Part shown: positions 18,778 through 27,692 of the stretch, in pieces | Layout: every line of letters begins with the position of its first letter | How positions within the stretch are numbered: position 1 is the first letter of the stretch | Assembly (NCBI RefSeq): GCF_005771425.1 | Contig: NZ_VBTZ01000001.1 | Location: forward strand, 248,001-312,000 | Length of the DNA: 64,000 nucleotides | Direction: 5' to 3' | Source of the DNA: Methylocystis sp. B8 | GTDB taxonomy: Bacteria > Pseudomonadota > Alphaproteobacteria > Rhizobiales > Beijerinckiaceae | Made by a program: the position numbers and the translations under genes | Notes under the pieces: model-generated | Databases searched by the model: none | What the model was told of the DNA's origin: nothing | The model's input: the letters and a program-made list of their open reading frames with translations, nothing else

Positions 18778-21700
18778 GCGTGGCCGCCACAAAGCAGAAG
18801 AAGGCGGCGGCGGGGCTTGAGGCCGCGCGCGCTGGTCTCGTCAAGGGCGAGAGGCTGATCTTCGCCCATGCGCCGGATGGTTTCGACGCCTTCGTCAGCG
18901 CCGACCTTGCGCGCGCGCTGGCGCGCGAGGCTGAAGGACGCGCCGCCGTCTTCGTCCATGTCGCGCGCGACGCCGCGCGTTCAGCGGCGTTCCGCGCCGC
19001 TCTCCGCTTCGCCAATCCGGTTGTCGAAATCCTCGATATTCCGGCATGGGACTGCCAGCCCTACGACCGGGTGTCGCCGCACGCGGGCATCGTCGCGCGG
19101 CGCATGACCGCGCTTTCGCGCTTAACGCGCGCCAAATCCTCGTTCGAACGGCCACGCGTCGTGACGACCACCGTCGATTGTCTGTTGCAGCGCGTTCCGC
19201 CGCATAAGATGGTCGCCGCCGAAAGCTTCGCCGCGGCGCCCGGCAATGTCGTAAAGCTCGATGAATTGGCGCTCTGGCTCGAGGCGAACGGCTATCTGCG
19301 CGCGAGCACGGTGCGCGAGACGGGCGAATATGCGCAGCGCGGCGGCATCGTCGATCTCTTCCCGCCGGGGCTGCCGGCGCCGATCCGACTCGATTTCTTC
19401 GGCGACACGCTCGAGTCGATCCGCTCCTTCGATCCCGACACGCAACGCGCGACGGGGCAGCTCCGCGCGCTCGACCTGACGCCGATGAGCGAATTACGCT
19501 TAACGAGCGAGACGATGCGTCGCTTCCGCCAATCTTATGCTGCGCGCTTCGGCGGCCAGACGCGCGGCGACGCTCTTTATGAGGCGGTGAGCGAAGGCCG
19601 GCGCTTTCACGGCATGGAGCATTGGCTGCCGCTCTTCTATGAGCGGATGGATACGCTCTTCGACTATCTTGGCGACGCGCCCATCCTGCTCGACTCCCTT
19701 GTCGAGGACGCGGCGACGGAGCGCGTCAAGCAGATCGAGGATTATTACGACGCGCGCAAATATGCGCATGACCTGGACCCTGCAGGCTCAAACTACAAGC
19801 CGCTTGAGCCGCGCGAACTCTATCTGTCGCTTGAGGAATGGCGTGCGGCCATAGAGGGGCATGCGGCGGCGCAATTCTCGCCCTTTGCGGCGCATGAGGG
19901 CGAAAAGGCGATCGACTGCGGCGGGCGGCCCGGCCGCGATTTTGCGCCGGAGCGCAATACGCCCGACGTCAACGTGTTCCAGGCGGCGGCGGATCACGTC
20001 GAGTCGCTGCGCGATGCCGGCAAAAAAGTCGTCGTCGCGGGCTGGTCGGATGGCTCCTGTGAGCGGCTCAGCCATGTGCTTGCCGAACATGGTCTGCCGG
20101 ATCTTCCGAACGTGGCGTCGTTTCCCCAAGCGCTTTCACACGCCGTTTCCGTCGCCGTGCTCGGAATTGAGCGTGGCTTCGAGACAGATGCTTACGCGGT
20201 TTTAGGCGAGCAGGATATCCTCGGCGATCGCTTCGTCCGTCGCCGTCGCCAACGCAAGCCGAATGAAAATCTTCTCGGCGAAGTCGCCGCGCTTTCCGCC
20301 GGCGATTTGGTGGTGCATGTCGATCACGGCATCGGCCGTTTCATCGGCTTGGAGACGATCTCCGCCGCGGGCGCGCCGCACGACTGTCTCGAGCTCCACT
20401 ACGCCGGCGGCGACAAGCTCTATCTACCGGTCGAGAACATCGAGCTCTTAACGCGCTATGGCGGCGAGGACGCCGAAGCGCAGCTCGACCGGTTAGGGGG
20501 CGCCGGCTGGCAGTCGCGCAAATCGCGGATGAAGAATCGCATCCGCGAGATGGCGAAAGGGCTCATCGAGATTGCGGCGCAGCGGCAGCTGCGCGAGGCG
20601 CCGAAGCTTATTCCGCCGGAAGGGCTCTACGATGAATTCTGCGCGCGCTTTCCTTACGACGAAACCGAGGATCAGCTCGCCGCCATCGACGCGACGCTTG
20701 ACGATCTCGCCGCCGGCCGTCCGATGGACCGACTCATTTGCGGCGACGTCGGCTTCGGCAAGACTGAGGTCGCGCTGCGCGCCGCTTTCTGCGCCGCGAT
20801 CAACGGCAAGCAGGTCGCCGTCGTCGCGCCGACGACCTTGCTCGCGCGTCAGCATTACAAGACCTTCAGCGAACGCTTTGCCGGGTTGCCGGTGCGCATC
20901 GGACGGCTGTCGCGCATGGTCGGCGCCGCCGAAACGCGTGAAACGAAGAAAGATGTCGCAGACGGCCGCACCGAGATTTTGATCGGCACGCACGCTGTGC
21001 TCGGCAAAACCGTAAGCTTTAAGGATCTTGGGCTCGTCATCATCGACGAGGAGCAGCATTTCGGCGTGGGACATAAGGAGCGCCTAAAGGAGCTGCGCGC
21101 CGAGGTGCATGTGCTGACCCTCTCGGCCACGCCAATCCCACGCACATTGCAGCTCGCCATGACGGGCGTGCGCGAGCTTTCGATCATCGCCACGCCGCCG
21201 ATCGACCGGCTCGCGGTGCGCAGTTTCATTTCGCCCTTCGATTCGCTCATCGTGCGCGAAGCCTTGCTGCGCGAGCGGTATCGCGGCGGCCAGGCTTTCT
21301 TCGTTTGTCCGCGTATCGAAGACCTCGAAGAGGCGGCGGCCTTCCTGCGCGAAAATGCGCCTGAGTCGAAATTCGTCATCGCGCATGGGCAGATGGGCGC
21401 GAGCGAACTCGAAGACAAGATGTCGGCCTTCTATGACGGCAAGTTCGACATTCTGCTATCGACGACAATCGTTGAATCGGGCCTCGACATTCCGCGCGCC
21501 AACACGCTCATCGTCTGGCGCGCCGATATGTTTGGCCTCGCGCAGCTCTACCAACTGCGTGGACGCGTCGGGCGCTCCAAACTGCGCGCTTATGCGCTGT
21601 TCACGACGCCCGCCAACCGCACGATCACGCCTCAGGCGCAAAAGCGTCTCGAAGTGCTGCAGTCGCTCGATACGCTTGGCGCTGGTTTTCAGCTCGCAAG

Positions 21701-22310
21701 CCACGATCTCGACATTCGCGGCGCCGGCAATCTTTTGGGCGAAGAGCAGTCGGGACATATCAAGGAGGTCGGCTATGAGCTGTATCAGCAGATGCTCGCT
21801 GACGCGATCGCGCTGCTGAAGGCCGGAGTCGAGGAGCCGCAGGAGGAAGCCTGGTCGCCGACGATCGCCATCGGCGCGCCGGTGACGATACCGGAAGACT
21901 ATGTCTCAGATCTCACGCTGCGCCTGCAGCTCTATCGCCGTCTATCGACTCTCGAGACGGATCAGGACATTGAGTCTTTCGCCGCTGAGATGATTGATCG
22001 TTTCGGCCCGATTCCGCCGGAGGTGGAGCAATTGCTCGAGATCGTCGCGATCAAGGCGCTCTGCCGGCGCGCGCATGTCGAGAAAATCGACGCTGGCCCG
22101 AAGGGCGTCATCGTCGCCTTCCGCGAAGACAAATTCTCAAATCCCACCGGGCTCGTCCGCTACGTCGCAGAGCAGGGGACAAGCGCCAAGGTGCGCCCCG
22201 ATATGCGAATTGTTTTCATTCGTGAATTTGACAGCATGAAACAGCGACTCGCGGGGACGCGCCGCATTCTTCGTACGCTGGTCGAAATCGCAGAAAAGAA
22301 GGCCGCTTAA
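18774..22310 (+). CDS. mfd: transcription-repair coupling factor
   Basis: ATP-dependent translocase that pushes stalled RNA polymerase off damaged DNA and recruits UvrA. The 1178-residue protein has the UvrB-like N-terminal domain, the RNA-polymerase-interacting domain (LVVHVDHGIGRFIGLE, residues about 505-520), the helicase core with Walker A GDVGFGKTE near residue 660, the IIDEEQHFGVGHKERLKEL box, LSATPIPRTLQLAM, and the translocation module ESGLDIPRANTLI / QLRGRVGRS. The C-terminal regulatory domain is complete. It starts at TTG 18774 within the sdhE stop; a GTG two codons on is an alternative. Translational coupling to sdhE is likely. Confidence 0.97.
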   Translation: MSVAATKQKKAAAGLEAARAGLVKGERLIFAHAPDGFDAFVSADLARALAREAEGRAAVFVHVARDAARSAAFRAALRFANPVVEILDIPAWDCQPYDRVSPHAGIVARRMTALSRLTRAKSSFERPRVVTTTVDCLLQRVPPHKMVAAESFAAAPGNVVKLDELALWLEANGYLRASTVRETGEYAQRGGIVDLFPPGLPAPIRLDFFGDTLESIRSFDPDTQRATGQLRALDLTPMSELRLTSETMRRFRQSYAARFGGQTRGDALYEAVSEGRRFHGMEHWLPLFYERMDTLFDYLGDAPILLDSLVEDAATERVKQIEDYYDARKYAHDLDPAGSNYKPLEPRELYLSLEEWRAAIEGHAAAQFSPFAAHEGEKAIDCGGRPGRDFAPERNTPDVNVFQAAADHVESLRDAGKKVVVAGWSDGSCERLSHVLAEHGLPDLPNVASFPQALSHAVSVAVLGIERGFETDAYAVLGEQDILGDRFVRRRRQRKPNENLLGEVAALSAGDLVVHVDHGIGRFIGLETISAAGAPHDCLELHYAGGDKLYLPVENIELLTRYGGEDAEAQLDRLGGAGWQSRKSRMKNRIREMAKGLIEIAAQRQLREAPKLIPPEGLYDEFCARFPYDETEDQLAAIDATLDDLAAGRPMDRLICGDVGFGKTEVALRAAFCAAINGKQVAVVAPTTLLARQHYKTFSERFAGLPVRIGRLSRMVGAAETRETKKDVADGRTEILIGTHAVLGKTVSFKDLGLVIIDEEQHFGVGHKERLKELRAEVHVLTLSATPIPRTLQLAMTGVRELSIIATPPIDRLAVRSFISPFDSLIVREALLRERYRGGQAFFVCPRIEDLEEAAAFLRENAPESKFVIAHGQMGASELEDKMSAFYDGKFDILLSTTIVESGLDIPRANTLIVWRADMFGLAQLYQLRGRVGRSKLRAYALFTTPANRTITPQAQKRLEVLQSLDTLGAGFQLASHDLDIRGAGNLLGEEQSGHIKEVGYELYQQMLADAIALLKAGVEEPQEEAWSPTIAIGAPVTIPEDYVSDLTLRLQLYRRLSTLETDQDIESFAAEMIDRFGPIPPEVEQLLEIVAIKALCRRAHVEKIDAGPKGVIVAFREDKFSNPTGLVRYVAEQGTSAKVRPDMRIVFIREFDSMKQRLAGTRRILRTLVEIAEKKAA

Positions 22311-22501
22311 CGCTGTCGAGTCGCGTTCTCTGCGGTGCGCATTCTTTTCGCTATTGCGAGAAAAATCAGCGGCAAACCGACATGACGATCATTGTAGAAT
22401 TAACGACATGTAAAAATAGCATTTTATGCGCGTGAACCACGCTTGCCGCCGCCTTTGGAAGAACGGGCGGCGTAAGAACATGCATCATCAGGGAGAGGAA
22501 C

Positions 22502-22732
22502 ATGGCTTATAAGTTTTTTGCCGTCGTCGCCCTCGCTTCGGCAGCGGCCCTGACTGGTCACGCCTTTGCCGGCGAGCACGCATCGACGGCTGAGTGGAAG
22601 TCGCCTCAGGTGGTCGGGCAGCCTGGATACAAGGAAGAGGCGGCCAAACCTCGCGAGGCGGCCGCGCCGCGCCCGATCGGGCAGGATCCTTATGCAGCGC
22701 GCAATCCGAACGTGTCGTCGCAGAACAGGTAA
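22502..22732 (+). CDS. small secreted protein of unknown function
   Basis: A 76-residue exported protein: signal peptide MAYKFFAVVALASAAALTGH, cleaved near AFA-G, then a polar, Pro/Ala-rich mature chain of about 50 residues (VVGQPGYKEEAAKPREAAA) with no cysteine and no recognisable domain. AGGGAGAGGAAC precedes the ATG, a strong ribosome site, and a terminator follows. It shares strand and neighbourhood with the Met/His-rich protein and could belong to the same regulon, but nothing in the chain proves it. Confidence 0.7.
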   Translation: MAYKFFAVVALASAAALTGHAFAGEHASTAEWKSPQVVGQPGYKEEAAKPREAAAPRPIGQDPYAARNPNVSSQNR

Positions 22733-22775
22733 ACACTAAACCGAGCGATTTTGACTCGTACGGGCCAAAATTACG

Positions 22776-22803
22776 AGCGGCGGGCGCGTGTCCGCCGCTT
22801 TTT
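22776..22803 (+). terminator. rho-independent terminator
   Basis: AGCGGCGG pairs with CCGCCGCT (8 bp, loop GCGCGTGT), and five Ts start at the end of the stem. It ends the transcript of the small secreted protein, so the next gene probably has its own promoter in 22804-23009. Confidence 0.8.
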
Positions 22804-23009
22804 GCTGCGCGGAATCCGGATCGAGTCCTGGGTTCACGCGCTTACGTGACGATTCGCCTATCGCCGAGCGGCTTGATTTGTGACAAAGTTGCAGACGTCC
22901 AAAGGCGCCTGATGTTCGGTTAGGCGCGCCATAAGCGCGAAACTCCATAATGATTCGTCGCGCCAGCGACGACAGGAGCGATCGCGACAAACTCGCCAGG
23001 GAGGGCGCC

Positions 23010-23954
23010 ATGACGACGCGGAAACAAAACTCGCGCGGAAGACTGCTTGCGGCGAGCGCCGCCGCTTTGCTCCTCGCCGCTGGATTCTCTGCGCAGGCGC
23101 AACAGAGCGGCGCGGAACATAGCGGCATGGACCACAGCAAAATGGATCATGGCGCCATGGAGCACGGCGGCGCCAACGCGCCAACGCAATGGGCGGACCC
23201 CGGCAAGGCGCAATCAGGCGCTGCTGAGTCCGGCAAATCCGAAGACCAGAAAAGCGAGGCGGGCAAGGCGGATGAAGGTCATGCGGGCCATCATGGCGGC
23301 ACGGGTGGAACGATGGGCGGCATGGGTCATAGTGGCGGCATGGGCGGCATGGACCACGGCGGCGGTCAGAGCGGCGGCATGATGGGCGGCATGGGCGGGA
23401 TGATGGGCGGCATGTCGGGCATGAGCCACGACGGCAAGGGCGGCGACAGCATGGGCGGCATGTCGCACTCCGGCAGCGGCATGATGAACAAAATGGTCTG
23501 CGGCTTCGCCGAACATGTCGATGGGCGCCTCGCCTATCTCAAGGCGGAGTTGAAACTCACTGACGCGCAAACGGGCGCTTGGAACGCATTCGCTGACGCA
23601 TGGCGCGCAACGGCGCAAAAGGCGAAGCAAAAATGCGACGCCGCCGATATGCGCATGGATCATTCCAAGGCGGAAGTGCTGAATAAGCTCACGATGATGG
23701 AAAACCATATGGTCGACCATCTCGAAGTCGTGCGCGCTCAGAAGGCCGCCATTGAGTCGCTCTTTACCATCTTGAGCGATGAGCAGAAGAAGATCGCGAA
23801 TACGACGCTCACTGGGATCATGAAGGTCGGCAAGTCGATGAGCGACATGATGGGCGGCGGCATGATGGGCGGCATGGGCGGGATGATGGGCGGCATGTCC
23901 GGCATGGGCCATGGCGGAGGTCAGAGCGGCGGCATGGGCGGCATGGAGCATTGA
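23010..23954 (+). CDS. secreted Met/His/Gly-rich LTxxQ (Spy/CpxP-like) protein
   Basis: Exported, 314 residues, with signal peptide GRLLAASAAALLLAAGFSAQ and cleavage at AQA-Q. Three parts follow: a His/Met-rich head (EHSGMDHSKMDHGAMEHGG, then many GGM and HGG units up to about residue 150); a helical domain of about 115 residues with the LTxxQ-type motif KLTDAQTGAWNAFADAWR and two cysteines (CGFAEH and KCDAAD); and a second GGM/HGG-rich tail. The domain resembles Spy/CpxP periplasmic chaperones, and the head and tail look like soft copper- or silver-binding sequence. It faces a multicopper oxidase across a terminator. Copper binding is inferred from composition. GGGAGGG precedes ATG 23010. 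Confidence 0.82.
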   Translation: MTTRKQNSRGRLLAASAAALLLAAGFSAQAQQSGAEHSGMDHSKMDHGAMEHGGANAPTQWADPGKAQSGAAESGKSEDQKSEAGKADEGHAGHHGGTGGTMGGMGHSGGMGGMDHGGGQSGGMMGGMGGMMGGMSGMSHDGKGGDSMGGMSHSGSGMMNKMVCGFAEHVDGRLAYLKAELKLTDAQTGAWNAFADAWRATAQKAKQKCDAADMRMDHSKAEVLNKLTMMENHMVDHLEVVRAQKAAIESLFTILSDEQKKIANTTLTGIMKVGKSMSDMMGGGMMGGMGGMMGGMSGMGHGGGQSGGMGGMEH

Positions 23955-23962
23955 CTTGCGCA

Positions 23963-23999
23963 AAAGCACTCCCGGCGGGCGAATCGCCGCCGGGAGTGC
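23963..23999. terminator. terminator between the Met-rich protein and multicopper oxidase genes
   Basis: GCACTCCCGGCGG pairs with CCGCCGGGAGTGC (13 bp, 8-base loop). Reading on the minus strand, the stem is followed by TTTT, so it best fits the end of the multicopper oxidase transcript, but the long stem may stop both convergent units. Confidence 0.8.
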
Positions 24000-24020
24000 G
24001 TCGAGATTGGTAGCTTAAGT

Positions 24021-25673
24021 CTATTCCACCGAGAACTCGCGCATCATGCCTGCGTCCTCATGTTCGAGGTTGTGGCAGTGATACATGAAGCGGCCCTTGA
24101 AATCGCCGAAAGGCTTGACGATTCGCACGCGTTCGCCCGGCGCGACGAGCACAGTGTCCTTTAGTCCGCTGTCGATGAAGCCTTCGCGTATCGTGGCGTA
24201 AGCGTCCTCGTCGCCTTCGAAGCTGCGCTCGATGATCTCGAACTGCTGGCCGTGCAGATGGATCGGATGGGCCATCGACATCATTCGCATCATCCCCATG
24301 CCGCCCATTCGGCCGCGCATCATCCCCCCGCCCATCATTCCCATGCCGCCCATCATTTCCATGCGACCCATGCCCATGCCCATGCCCATGCCCATGCCGC
24401 CGTGTTCATGGAAAATGTCGATCAGCTGAGTCGTATCGACGGGAATGCGTTCGCGCGGCTGAATGTCGTCATGACCATAAGGCCGTCCGTTCAGGAACAT
24501 CGCCATATGCGCCATGGTGATGGCGATTGGAATCGGATCTTCGCGATTGGCGACTTCTTCTCCGCGGATGCGCCTGATCGTCGAGAGTTTCTCCGGGAGC
24601 TTCCACAAGTCGCTTGAGGCTTTCATCACCTTTGCCGTAAACAGCGAATATTCTTCGCCCACGGCGAGATCGCTTCTCATCATGCGCTGCGCCATGGGCG
24701 GAATCAGACTGTCGAACTCACCGCTCAGCATCGTCAGCTTGGAGCCTTGCGGACGGCCGCTAAAATCGACGAGAAGATCGACGCGCTCGGCGGGCGCGAG
24801 CATCACATAAGGGCGCGTCTCAGCCTTCTCCAATAATCCGCCGTCGACGCCGATCACGGTCAACGGCGTGCGGTCATCCCAGCACAGCTTATAGATCCGC
24901 ACATTCGAGCCGTTGAGAATCCGCAGGCGATAGGGACGGCTGGCGACGTCGACCGTGAAATTGGATCGACCGTTGACGAGCACGCGGTCGCCGTAAAAGC
25001 CGAACATGCTCGTATGCATGTCTCCGCCATAGGCGAGCTGATTATCGTCGTCGAATGAGCGATCCTGAATGACGAGCGGGATTTCGAACTCGCCCGAAGG
25101 CAGTCTAAGCGCGCGCTCTTCATCATCCTCGACGATGATCCCGCCAACGAGGCCGCGATAGACCTGCGTCGCCGTCTTTTCATGCGTGTGCGGATGATAG
25201 AAATACATCCCGGCGCGATTGCGGATTTCAAATTCGTAGACGTAAGTTTCGCCCGGATCGATCGCCGCCGCGGGATGGCCGTCCATCAGCATCGGCACAT
25301 GCAGGCCGTGCCAATGCGTGATCGTTTCTTCAGGCAATTCGTTTCGAAGCCGAATGCGGACCTTCTGTCCTTTCGAGAAGCGCAACAGCGGGCCGAGATA
25401 AGTATCCGGCAGCGCCGTCAGCGCATTCGACGGACCTTTGATCAGATTGCCGGCATAGCGCCACACCCGCGTTGGGCCGCCATTTAAAATCCGCGCTTCA
25501 TCGCGCTTGCAGATTAGGTCGAGGTCGACGTCCGGATTGAAAGTCTCCGACGCGCGGTTGGGCGCGATCCGGCGCATCGCATGGCCCTGGCCGTAGGCCG
25601 TCATCGCACCGACTGTCGCAGCGCCCGCGCCGAGCAAAAGGGCGCGGCGCGACATTGGCGCAAAGCGCTTCAT
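24021..25673 (-). CDS. Tat-exported multicopper oxidase with Met-rich insert
   Basis: Periplasmic laccase-type oxidase, 550 residues, probably a cuprous oxidase or metal-tolerance enzyme like CueO/CopA. The Tat signal is MSRRALLLGAGAATVGAM. All four copper motifs are present: THWHGLHVP (about 118), FYHPHTHEKT (about 158), HPIHLHGQQFEI (about 465) and YHCHNLEHEDAGMM (about 530), the last with the T1-site His-Cys-His and a downstream Met. A Met/Gly segment of about 45 residues (GMGMGMGMGMGRMEMMGG onwards) sits just before the third motif, where CueO carries its substrate-binding Met-rich helix. GAGGA lies close ahead of the ATG. It converges on the Met/His-rich LTxxQ gene. Confidence 0.93.
   Translation of the reverse strand: MKRFAPMSRRALLLGAGAATVGAMTAYGQGHAMRRIAPNRASETFNPDVDLDLICKRDEARILNGGPTRVWRYAGNLIKGPSNALTALPDTYLGPLLRFSKGQKVRIRLRNELPEETITHWHGLHVPMLMDGHPAAAIDPGETYVYEFEIRNRAGMYFYHPHTHEKTATQVYRGLVGGIIVEDDEERALRLPSGEFEIPLVIQDRSFDDDNQLAYGGDMHTSMFGFYGDRVLVNGRSNFTVDVASRPYRLRILNGSNVRIYKLCWDDRTPLTVIGVDGGLLEKAETRPYVMLAPAERVDLLVDFSGRPQGSKLTMLSGEFDSLIPPMAQRMMRSDLAVGEEYSLFTAKVMKASSDLWKLPEKLSTIRRIRGEEVANREDPIPIAITMAHMAMFLNGRPYGHDDIQPRERIPVDTTQLIDIFHEHGGMGMGMGMGMGRMEMMGGMGMMGGGMMRGRMGGMGMMRMMSMAHPIHLHGQQFEIIERSFEGDEDAYATIREGFIDSGLKDTVLVAPGERVRIVKPFGDFKGRFMYHCHNLEHEDAGMMREFSVE
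24367..24396. repeat. five tandem CCCATG hexamers inside the multicopper oxidase gene
   Basis: Five perfect copies of CCCATG, read on the minus strand as CATGGG and coding (Gly-Met)n in the Met-rich insert of the oxidase. Because the unit is two codons, slippage would change the number of GM pairs without shifting the frame. Confidence 0.9.
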
Positions 25674-25895
25674 AGATCCTCACTCCCCTCGCGGCGTTCA
25701 CGCGCCGCTTACATTAGTTACCCCTTATATACGCCTCTCTCTAAGTCTTGTTAACTGCGTCAAAAAGCGTCGTGTTTTTCCGGGGGAGCGTTTTCGCTCA
25801 AAGGCGGTTATAAGTTCCCAAGTGGCGCGGCCCGATCACCCACTTACATCGATTATGCAAGCAGCGGCGGCGCTGAAGCGCGGCTTTCCAACGCG

Positions 25896-26900
25896 ATGAA
25901 CGACAGCAGCGGACAACGCGCCTTTAGCGCGACCTTGGCTGTGGCCGCGATTAGGCGGCGCCACGAGGCCTTGGTGCGTCCCCGCTTCCTGATGTTCCTG
26001 CTCTTGTGCCTTTTGGCGCATCTCTGCGTCATCGCGTTTCTGCTCTGGCAGGATTGGCGCTTCGCCCGTGAGGCGCCGCCTATCGCGGAGGAAATTCCAG
26101 TCGAGGTGATCAACGAGCCGCCCGCGCCAAAGCAGGAAGAGCCTCCGCCCGAACCCGAAAAGCCGCCGGAGAAGCAAGAACAGCAGCAGCAAAAGCCTCC
26201 GCCTCCGCCGCCGCAGGAGATTGAAAAGCCTGCCTTCGACGCTCCGGAAGCCGAGAGCAAGACCAAGTCTGACGTCAATGCGCCGGAGCTGAAAGACCTC
26301 AAGACGCCAAAGAACGCGCCTGAGAAGGAAAACGTCACGCCCAAGGATGAGAAGCCTCAGGGCATGAAGGACGCTGAAGACGAAGAAGGGAAGGCGAAGG
26401 CTCCGGAAGAGGCGAAGGAAAAGCCGATCGAAGACAAAAGCGACGCCGAGATCATCGAAGAGGCCGCGCCGGATACGAAGCCGCAAGAGAAACCCGATCC
26501 GACCGAGAAGGGAAGGGTGAAGAAGGGCGAAGGCAACTCGATCGCCGATCAGCTCGCGGCGCTGGCGCCGATCCCCGACTATAAGCTCGCGGCGCCGCCC
26601 AAGCCGTCCCCGGTCGGCGGCGGTCATGCGAAGACAACCTATTTGACGATCCTCTACGGGCTCATCATGCCGCACATGCATGTTCCGCCGCGTGTGCGGG
26701 CTAGTCAGGCGATCGGCAGGGGCGCGGTCGTCTTCTACATCGACGAGGCGGGCAATCTTACCCATCAGGCCGTGTATCAGCCCAGCGGCGCGCCAGATCT
26801 CGACGCGGCGGCGCTCGCCGCCGTACGCCGCGCCGCGCCTTTCCCGCCGCCGCCGCGCGGACTGCCGCACTCGATGCTATTCAGCTACGCGACGAAGTAG
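25896..26900 (+). CDS. TonB-like energy-transducing protein
   Basis: Inner-membrane-anchored periplasm-spanning protein, 334 residues, that would pass proton-motive force to outer-membrane receptors. It has a cytoplasmic head, one membrane helix (FLMFLLLCLLAHLCVIAFLL, about 32-51), then a Pro/Glu/Lys-rich spacer of about 180 residues with PPPPPPQE and many EKP/KPE units, and a TonB C-terminal domain from about 245 (VVFYIDEAGNLTHQAVYQPS and DAAALAAVRRAAPFPPPP). ExbB and ExbD are not adjacent. It could equally be a TolA-like protein, but the C-terminal pattern favours TonB. It converges on pgeF with two bases between stops. Confidence 0.85.
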   Translation: MNDSSGQRAFSATLAVAAIRRRHEALVRPRFLMFLLLCLLAHLCVIAFLLWQDWRFAREAPPIAEEIPVEVINEPPAPKQEEPPPEPEKPPEKQEQQQQKPPPPPPQEIEKPAFDAPEAESKTKSDVNAPELKDLKTPKNAPEKENVTPKDEKPQGMKDAEDEEGKAKAPEEAKEKPIEDKSDAEIIEEAAPDTKPQEKPDPTEKGRVKKGEGNSIADQLAALAPIPDYKLAAPPKPSPVGGGHAKTTYLTILYGLIMPHMHVPPRVRASQAIGRGAVVFYIDEAGNLTHQAVYQPSGAPDLDAAALAAVRRAAPFPPPPRGLPHSMLFSYATK

Positions 26901-26902
26901 CG

Positions 26903-27682
26903 TCACAGAAGCGTGATCGCCGAGACGAGCCGTCCATAGTCTGGCTCGCGACGATGGACGCTGCGGCGGTAGCTGAAGCAGCGCGCTTCGTCCGCGTAGG
27001 TGTCGACGCCGAGGTCTTCGAATGATGCGACGTTGAGCGCCGCGATGCGTGAGGCGATGAAAGCCGGCAAGTCGAAAGTCGTATGGCCTTCGCGATCTGT
27101 CGGCGTGAAGAAGCGCGCGAAGGATTCGTCAGTTTCGCGAAACCGGGCTGCGAATTCCGGTCCGACTTCATAGCTCGTCGCGCCGATCGCCGGTCCGAGC
27201 GCGACATGGATGTCGGCGCGACGCGCGCCCTGCGCTTCCATCTCCGCGACTGTCGCTTCGATGACGCCGCCGAGCGCGCCTTTCCAGCCGGCATGACAGG
27301 CGCCGATTACGCCCGCTTTCGCGTCGGCGAAGAGCAGCATGCCGCAGTCGGCGCCTGTGACGCCGAGCGCCAGCGAGACTTCCGTCGTGACGACGCCGTC
27401 GCATCGCGGTCGCGCTTCTGCGCTCCATGGTTCGCGTACGCTAACGGCGTCTGCGGAATGTATCTGGAACGGCACGAGCAGGCGCTCTGATTCAACGCCG
27501 AGGCGCGCCGCCATGCGGGCGCGATTCTCCGCAACGCTCGGCGGCGCATCGCGCGAGCCGACTCCGCCGTTAAGCGACGCGTAGACGCCTTCGGAGACGC
27601 CGCCTTCGCGGGTGAAAAAGGCATGGCGTAATCCGGGCAGGCTAAGATTTCGCGCCGTGAGCGCAGGCGTTTCGAGCGTCAT
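26903..27682 (-). CDS. pgeF: peptidoglycan editing factor / purine nucleoside phosphorylase, YfiH-laccase family
   Basis: A 259-residue cytoplasmic protein of the COG1496 family. Members act on purine nucleosides and, in E. coli, keep peptidoglycan stems free of wrongly inserted serine. Conserved features: LPGLRHAFFTREGGVSEGVY, VTGADCGMLLFAD (metal-site Cys) and GACHAGWKGALGGVIEAT (metal-site His), and the C-terminal CFSYRRSVHRREPDYGRLVS. It is last in the lgt-midA-pgeF unit, ten bases after midA, a common arrangement in alphaproteobacteria. Confidence 0.92.
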   Translation of the reverse strand: MTLETPALTARNLSLPGLRHAFFTREGGVSEGVYASLNGGVGSRDAPPSVAENRARMAARLGVESERLLVPFQIHSADAVSVREPWSAEARPRCDGVVTTEVSLALGVTGADCGMLLFADAKAGVIGACHAGWKGALGGVIEATVAEMEAQGARRADIHVALGPAIGATSYEVGPEFAARFRETDESFARFFTPTDREGHTTFDLPAFIASRIAALNVASFEDLGVDTYADEARCFSYRRSVHRREPDYGRLVSAITLL

Positions 27683-27692
27683 CGTGCCGATG

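Noticed and set aside
23280-23480. Repeated GGCATG units resembling a CRISPR or satellite array
   Set aside because: They are codon-level Gly-Met repeats inside a secreted protein, with no constant repeat-spacer spacing.
25674-25895. Possible small copper-chelating peptide gene (methanobactin-like) beside the multicopper oxidase
   Set aside because: No short frame with a Cys-containing core and ribosome site was found in this gap.
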